The notes under the pieces were generated by a model. The model was not told the origin of the DNA. It searched no databases and was given only the letters and a program-made list of their open reading frames with translations. Position numbers and translations under genes: made by a program. 8,784 bases of DNA from assembly GCA_963579025.1 (NCBI GenBank), contig CAUZFZ010000272.1:1-8784 (forward strand), read 5' to 3'. Positions within the stretch are counted from its first letter, which is position 1; every line of letters starts with the position of its first letter. This DNA is from CAUZFZ01 sp963579025 (lineage in GTDB: Bacteria > Planctomycetota > Planctomycetia > Planctomycetales > Planctomycetaceae). Positions 6,301 through 8,784 of the stretch are shown here, piece by piece.

Positions 6301-6712
6301 CACACTGAGCCGACGATTCACGCGTCTGTCAGACGACAGCGCTTTCACGGCCCTGGCTCTGGAAGACCGTCCCGTGACCGAATTCGTGACTGCTGTCCTG
6401 CAGCGCACCCTGACACGACCACCAACCAGCGAAGAACGAGCCCTCTTCGTCGAGCTTCTCAGCGAAGGCTACGCAGACCGCATCGACCACGAAGCCCTCG
6501 ACAAGCCAGCGGCAAAACTTCCAGGCGGCCGCACAGGAGTCGGCTGGTCCAACCATCTGCAACCAGCCGCCAACGAACTTCAGGTGTCGACACAGGAACT
6601 CGTCCGCCAGGGCGACCCGCCCACACAGAAGCTGCGAGCCGAATGGCGCGAGTCATTCGAAGACATGCTCTGGGCACTGCTCAACTCGCCCGAGTTCGTA
6701 TTCGTGCCGTAG
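3329..6712 (+). CDS. Exported LamG / PA14-like / DUF1549 / DUF1553 protein
   Basis: This 1127-residue protein is of a type abundant in planctomycetes, thought to be extracytoplasmic and tied to polysaccharide use; its biochemical role is not established. In order it shows a signal peptide (residues 1 to about 23, cleavage near ATQA-Q) and a LamG/concanavalin-like domain (about 75-280; TIEAWVRP with W124, QWHHVAMTY with W201, DEVAIYRRVLSPE from 265). Next comes a PA14-like sugar-binding domain (about 330-475; GKYRFLLRT from 369, then GRLFVDGRLVLE). DUF1549 (about 547-735) follows, with the haem-type motif CARCH at 707-711. DUF1553 (about 785-1120) contains VIVNRLWHRWMGRGLV and ends in the usual ALLNSPEF. 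The start at 3329 is set by the signal peptide. Unlike many relatives it lacks the N-terminal PSCyt1 cytochrome domain, and no DUF1501 gene follows. Confidence 0.93.
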   Translation: MRCYPVILCALLFSVCPRATQAQTPSSGWARLILDDKPDMWWSFDGKQAIVAHLAKDTPVLDVRVDGRVATGKSGPVLSTSRLFRPDNRGVEFFGEGGAIKVKDPGKNSVLDFAKGDAVTIEAWVRPRAMKSGGYMYIVGKGRTNNPGVASGNQSYALRLQGKGKQAVLSFLFRNGEDKITSGSDFHRWTSNEGFEVDDQWHHVAMTYRFGTSDSLRGYVDGQAVGGVWDLNGATSKGPLVDDDELWIGSSMGMLSGSTFNGFLDEVAIYRRVLSPERMLVRVPKARRPSPPPMPELAPPRNLVLVEAIEGTPDKVGWTDRLPQATDHWIEPAFAFFRIPERYSDKGIRVDRANPLVLRASSLMTLPAGKYRFLLRTLRYGRLFVDGRLVLETPVRGHRPNAHGAMFKLISDLAPGTRALYPGSEERLAEIELDGKEHEFRLLIHSGGQKRRLELGETSLSFARVDEQFRVLSTKVDIPLTDEGWEPFERRRRDEYVLIDQRRRRSASRDEDHYWARRHEIARKIVSNWKSVSMPTAKDRSSVSNEVDVFIQAKLEQQGLKLAPLLDDWSFLRRVSLDVLGTPPSPEMSAKFFADKRSDRRARFIDRLLEHPGWADHWVGYWQDVLAENPNVVNPTLNNTGPFRWWIHESFLDNKPIDRFATELIAMEGSSHFGGPGGFSMASQNDVPFAAKAHIIGQAFLALEMKCARCHDAPYHDFKQSDLFSVAAMLKRSPQEVPATSSLPRESSSELVKVSLKPGQSAPVSWPFESTINGTVPSGFLRTLDDPREELAARVTSPHNSRFAKVIVNRLWHRWMGRGLVESVDDWHDSKPSHPDLLEWLGRKLALNGYDLKHIARLILNSHCYQRSVRSVETPEHVALFATPIRRRMSAEQIADSLFSISGKQFRAGDMNIDVDGSRALTSSLNLGIPRRAWMFSSLSNERDRPSLSLPFAQPFVTLLQTFGWRASRQNPLTVREQESTVLQPALIANGTLSRRFTRLSDDSAFTALALEDRPVTEFVTAVLQRTLTRPPTSEERALFVELLSEGYADRIDHEALDKPAAKLPGGRTGVGWSNHLQPAANELQVSTQELVRQGDPPTQKLRAEWRESFEDMLWALLNSPEFVFVP

Positions 6713-6715
6713 TAC

Positions 6716-6809
6716 CGTAGGCCGGAACAAGCAACGCGCAGTTCCGGCAGCGCGCGGCTGTCATGTCGGCCCACATGCCGGAACTGCGCAGAGCTTGTTC
6801 CGGCCTACG
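6716..6809. repeat. Nested inverted repeat, REPIN-like
   Basis: CGTAGGCCGGAACAAGC (6716-6732) and its exact reverse complement (6793-6809) form 17-bp outer arms. After a three-base mismatch, GCGCAGTTCCGGCA (6736-6749) pairs perfectly with TGCCGGAACTGCGC (6776-6789). Each half is also a hairpin in itself: GCCGGAAC/GTTCCGGC at 6721-6728 with 6741-6748, and again at 6777-6784 with 6797-6804. Two REP-like hairpins in opposite orientation is the design of a REPIN. No T run follows on either strand, so a standard intrinsic terminator is unlikely, though it lies between two convergent genes. Copy number in the genome cannot be judged here. Confidence 0.8.
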
Positions 6810-6842
6810 AAAACGCATCTCGCACACTACACTGGAACGAGT

Positions 6843-8522
6843 TCATTTCGGCTCAATCACAACCACTTGACGTCGCGTGGCCCAGGCACCGGCCCGACGC
6901 AGCATCTCGCACGCTTCGAATGACTCATACGTTTTTTCGCTGTGGCCGAGCAGCGTCTGAAAGATGCGGCCTTTCCCGTACGTGTAGACGGCGGCGAGTG
7001 GCTCGTCGCGATCTGTCTTCTTCGAATGGCCGATGATCAACGGTTCGAACGGCTCAGTTCCGTCCTGACGAAAATACAGCTCATCGGTGACGTCGAAGTT
7101 TTTCAGACCGGCTGTAATCGGATGCGTCAGCTCGGTGACGTTTATGGTGAAACGCCCGAATGCGTCGTGACCACTTTTCGCTTCGCCTTTGCCGAAGTGG
7201 TTCCAGACGCGGCGTGAGATTTTCCGCATCTCGGGCCAGTCTGATTCGCCGGCCTGTGGCAGCGAGAAATGAAACGCGCTGGCTCCGAAGTGGACGAGCA
7301 GCAGTCCGCCGCCATTCTGCAGAAAGTTGACGAACGCGACCTGCGACTTTTCGCTCAGCGGCGTGGGGTCATGCCAGTTCGCGTAGTTCCACACGATCAG
7401 GTCGTAATCCGCGAGAGTTATTCGGGACAGGTCCTCAATGTTGAGTGTGACATCGACCCGGATTCTTGCATCGGCCTGGAGCGCCGCTTTAATCGCTGGC
7501 GTGGTGCGTTCCCAGTTGTGCCACTTGTGAGCCTCGTTACCGGCAAACAGCAACGCGCGGATCGGGCCATCACCAATCTGAGCCCGATCCGTTCCCGTGA
7601 CTCCACTGAGTGCCTCGGTGATCTCGGTGTGAGAGTAATAGCGAGCCTTCACGCCGCCTTCCGGAACGACCATGCCTGACGTCCAGGCGATTGCGTTGAG
7701 GATCATGCGACGAAAGTTTTCGTGCTTCCAGTTGTCGTAAAAGTGCCCGCAAGTCGTCCCGAAACCGCGTCCACCGTCTGCCCGCTGCTTCGCCCACGCA
7801 ACGACATTCCCGTCGCCCTCGCGACCTTCCAGTGTCGGGACCTGCCAGATCGGAGAGAGGCCCTTCAGCTCATCGCCTTCAGGTGCGAAGCGGATGTTGA
7901 AGTAGAACTCTTCGCGCATCTGAAACGGCGCCACGCCATTCAGCACGGGGTGTTTCGGAGTGGCGGGAAGGACATTCGTATCCTGCGTCTTGATGGCCGA
8001 GTACCACTTACGTTCGCCATCGGTTTCCCAGTCGAAATAGCCGCCGCTCCACTCGCAAATCTGTTTCGCGTACTGGTCGGGTGCAAACGTCGAAAAATGA
8101 AACGTCAGGAATCCGCAGCCGCGGTCAATCTGCTTCTGCACGGCCTTCAGATTCGCCTCGCTCTGAAAATGCGGAGCCTCGACGAATTTGTCACCGTCGC
8201 GTCCATCGGAGATCACCATGATGGTGTCGGCATCGTCGAGCGTTCTCGGGTCAGCCGGAAATCCGTCGAGGTGATACTCAACGCGCACGTGGTCACGGAT
8301 GTTGGAGTTATCGAGCATCACCTTCAGCAGCTTCACGGACCACGGATAATCATGCAGTCCATTACCGACCGGACCATGACTCTTCGGCCCGGCAATCAGC
8401 ACAACCTTACGCGGCACTGGAGTTTCCGGCTGACTCTCGGCGAACGCCAACGCTCGGGCCGACGCCATTGCGATGGTGATGAGTAACGCGGTCTTCAGAA
8501 GTCGAATTCGGTGCGTCTGCAT
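6843..8522 (-). CDS. Exported protein with two tandem ThuA-like domains
   Basis: The 559-residue product carries a signal peptide (residues 1 to about 28, cleavage near AFA-ES), so it acts outside the cytoplasm. Two ThuA-like domains follow, each with the class I glutamine-amidotransferase-like fold. The first (about 38-290) begins VVLIAGPKSHGPVGNGLHDY and contains DADTIMVISDGRDGDKFVEA and CGFLTFHFSTFAP. The second (about 320-548) begins IRALLFAGNEAHKWHNWE and contains DYDLIVWNYANWHDPTPLSE, GGGLLLVHFGASAFHF and TDELYFRQ. ThuA is linked to trehalose use in rhizobia, but the reaction of this family is not settled. ATG at 8522 is backed by GGAG eight bases upstream. It converges on the DUF1549/DUF1553 gene across the inverted repeat. 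Both ends look complete. Confidence 0.92.
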   Translation of the reverse strand: MQTHRIRLLKTALLITIAMASARALAFAESQPETPVPRKVVLIAGPKSHGPVGNGLHDYPWSVKLLKVMLDNSNIRDHVRVEYHLDGFPADPRTLDDADTIMVISDGRDGDKFVEAPHFQSEANLKAVQKQIDRGCGFLTFHFSTFAPDQYAKQICEWSGGYFDWETDGERKWYSAIKTQDTNVLPATPKHPVLNGVAPFQMREEFYFNIRFAPEGDELKGLSPIWQVPTLEGREGDGNVVAWAKQRADGGRGFGTTCGHFYDNWKHENFRRMILNAIAWTSGMVVPEGGVKARYYSHTEITEALSGVTGTDRAQIGDGPIRALLFAGNEAHKWHNWERTTPAIKAALQADARIRVDVTLNIEDLSRITLADYDLIVWNYANWHDPTPLSEKSQVAFVNFLQNGGGLLLVHFGASAFHFSLPQAGESDWPEMRKISRRVWNHFGKGEAKSGHDAFGRFTINVTELTHPITAGLKNFDVTDELYFRQDGTEPFEPLIIGHSKKTDRDEPLAAVYTYGKGRIFQTLLGHSEKTYESFEACEMLRRAGAWATRRQVVVIEPK

Positions 8523-8530
8523 TTCTAGTT

Positions 8531-8534
8531 CTCC
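8531..8534 (-). promoter_or_regulatory. Ribosome binding site of the tandem-ThuA gene
   Basis: The minus strand reads GGAG eight bases before the ATG at 8522, which supports that start directly ahead of the signal peptide. Confidence 0.55.
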
Positions 8535-8686
8535 ACATCAGCCCGCGGATTGATTCACAACACAAGTGACAGCCATCGTACGGAAGTAACTTTGCGGACA
8601 CGCTTCCAGGTCTCTTATCAACGAAACGCGTGCGGACGTGCATCTTTGAGCTTCTTCATGGGCGTGATCCCTTTACGTGGCGGTGG
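8535..8686. other. Upstream region of the tandem-ThuA gene
   Basis: No gene is supported here. The stretch should carry the ThuA promoter on the minus strand, but I could not identify a firm -35/-10 pair. A 13-codon minus-strand frame (MKKLKDARPHAFR, ATG at 8659) has AAAGGG nine bases upstream; it is too short to call and could be a leader peptide or chance. Confidence 0.4.
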
Positions 8687-8784
8687 TTATGCTGACGTAA
8701 GTTGTTGTTGAGTGTGAGTTTGCCGCGTTGGCGGCTGGATGTCGCGGGGGGACTTCATTTCCTGTCCCATGTCCGGGGCAGCCC
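8687..8784 (-). CDS. Possible C-terminal end of a gene entering from the right edge
   Basis: On the minus strand a frame enters from the edge and ends at TAA (8689-8687), with the tail KSPRDIQPPTRQTHTQQQL followed by TSA. A second frame, ending at TAA at 8675-8673, is also open to the edge (GNEVPPRHPAANAANSHS and onward). The Q/T-rich tail matches no domain I know. Having two open frames in GC-rich repetitive-looking DNA makes a non-coding or repeated element as likely as a gene. Confidence 0.18.
   Translation of the reverse strand, partial: AAPDMGQEMKSPRDIQPPTRQTHTQQQLTSA

Noticed and set aside
6716..6809. Bidirectional intrinsic terminator for the two convergent genes
   Set aside because: The hairpin is strong but no T run follows on either strand; a REP-type repeat fits better, though it might still affect transcript ends.
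7722..8486. 254-residue plus-strand frame
   Set aside because: It is antisense to the first ThuA domain and the signal peptide; its length reflects GC-rich codon structure.

Overview
This window most likely comes from a planctomycete (Planctomycetota). The main reason is the 1127-residue exported protein in the centre. It joins a LamG-like domain, a PA14-like domain, a DUF1549 domain with a CxxCH motif and a DUF1553 domain, a combination typical of that phylum. An exported sialate-O-acetylesterase-type gene and an exported tandem ThuA-domain protein next to it agree. No genus can be named from the sequence alone.

Left part (1-2440): a cluster of small cytoplasmic, accessory-type genes, nearly all on the minus strand. 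Read in the direction of transcription they are: a GNAT acetyltransferase with a GTG start followed 26 bp later by a VOC/glyoxalase-fold protein; a 55-residue SEC-C zinc-motif protein ending at a strong intrinsic terminator; and a PTH2-type peptidyl-tRNA hydrolase followed 30 bp later by a YpeA-like GNAT. The start of what looks like a third GNAT runs off the left edge, out of frame with and overlapping the odd C-terminal tail of the YpeA-like gene. One short plus-strand frame (1482-1661) looks like the 5' remnant of a larger gene.

Middle and right (2440-8784): genes for exported proteins, probably for sugar or polysaccharide use. A plus-strand SASA esterase is cut off before its C-terminal catalytic block. 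After a 145-bp junction comes the large LamG/PA14/DUF1549/DUF1553 gene. It converges on a minus-strand gene encoding a signal peptide and two ThuA-like domains. Between the two convergent genes lies a nested, nearly perfect 94-bp inverted repeat with REPIN-like design.

Overall the window shows a small-gene accessory cluster with several broken or overlapping gene ends next to an extracytoplasmic carbohydrate region. I see no CRISPR array, tRNA, rRNA, transposase, integrase or convincing attC site, and no clearly new multi-gene system. The items most worth a second look are the PTH2-GNAT gene pair, the nested inverted repeat, the overlapping GNAT reading frames at the left edge and the two truncated genes.
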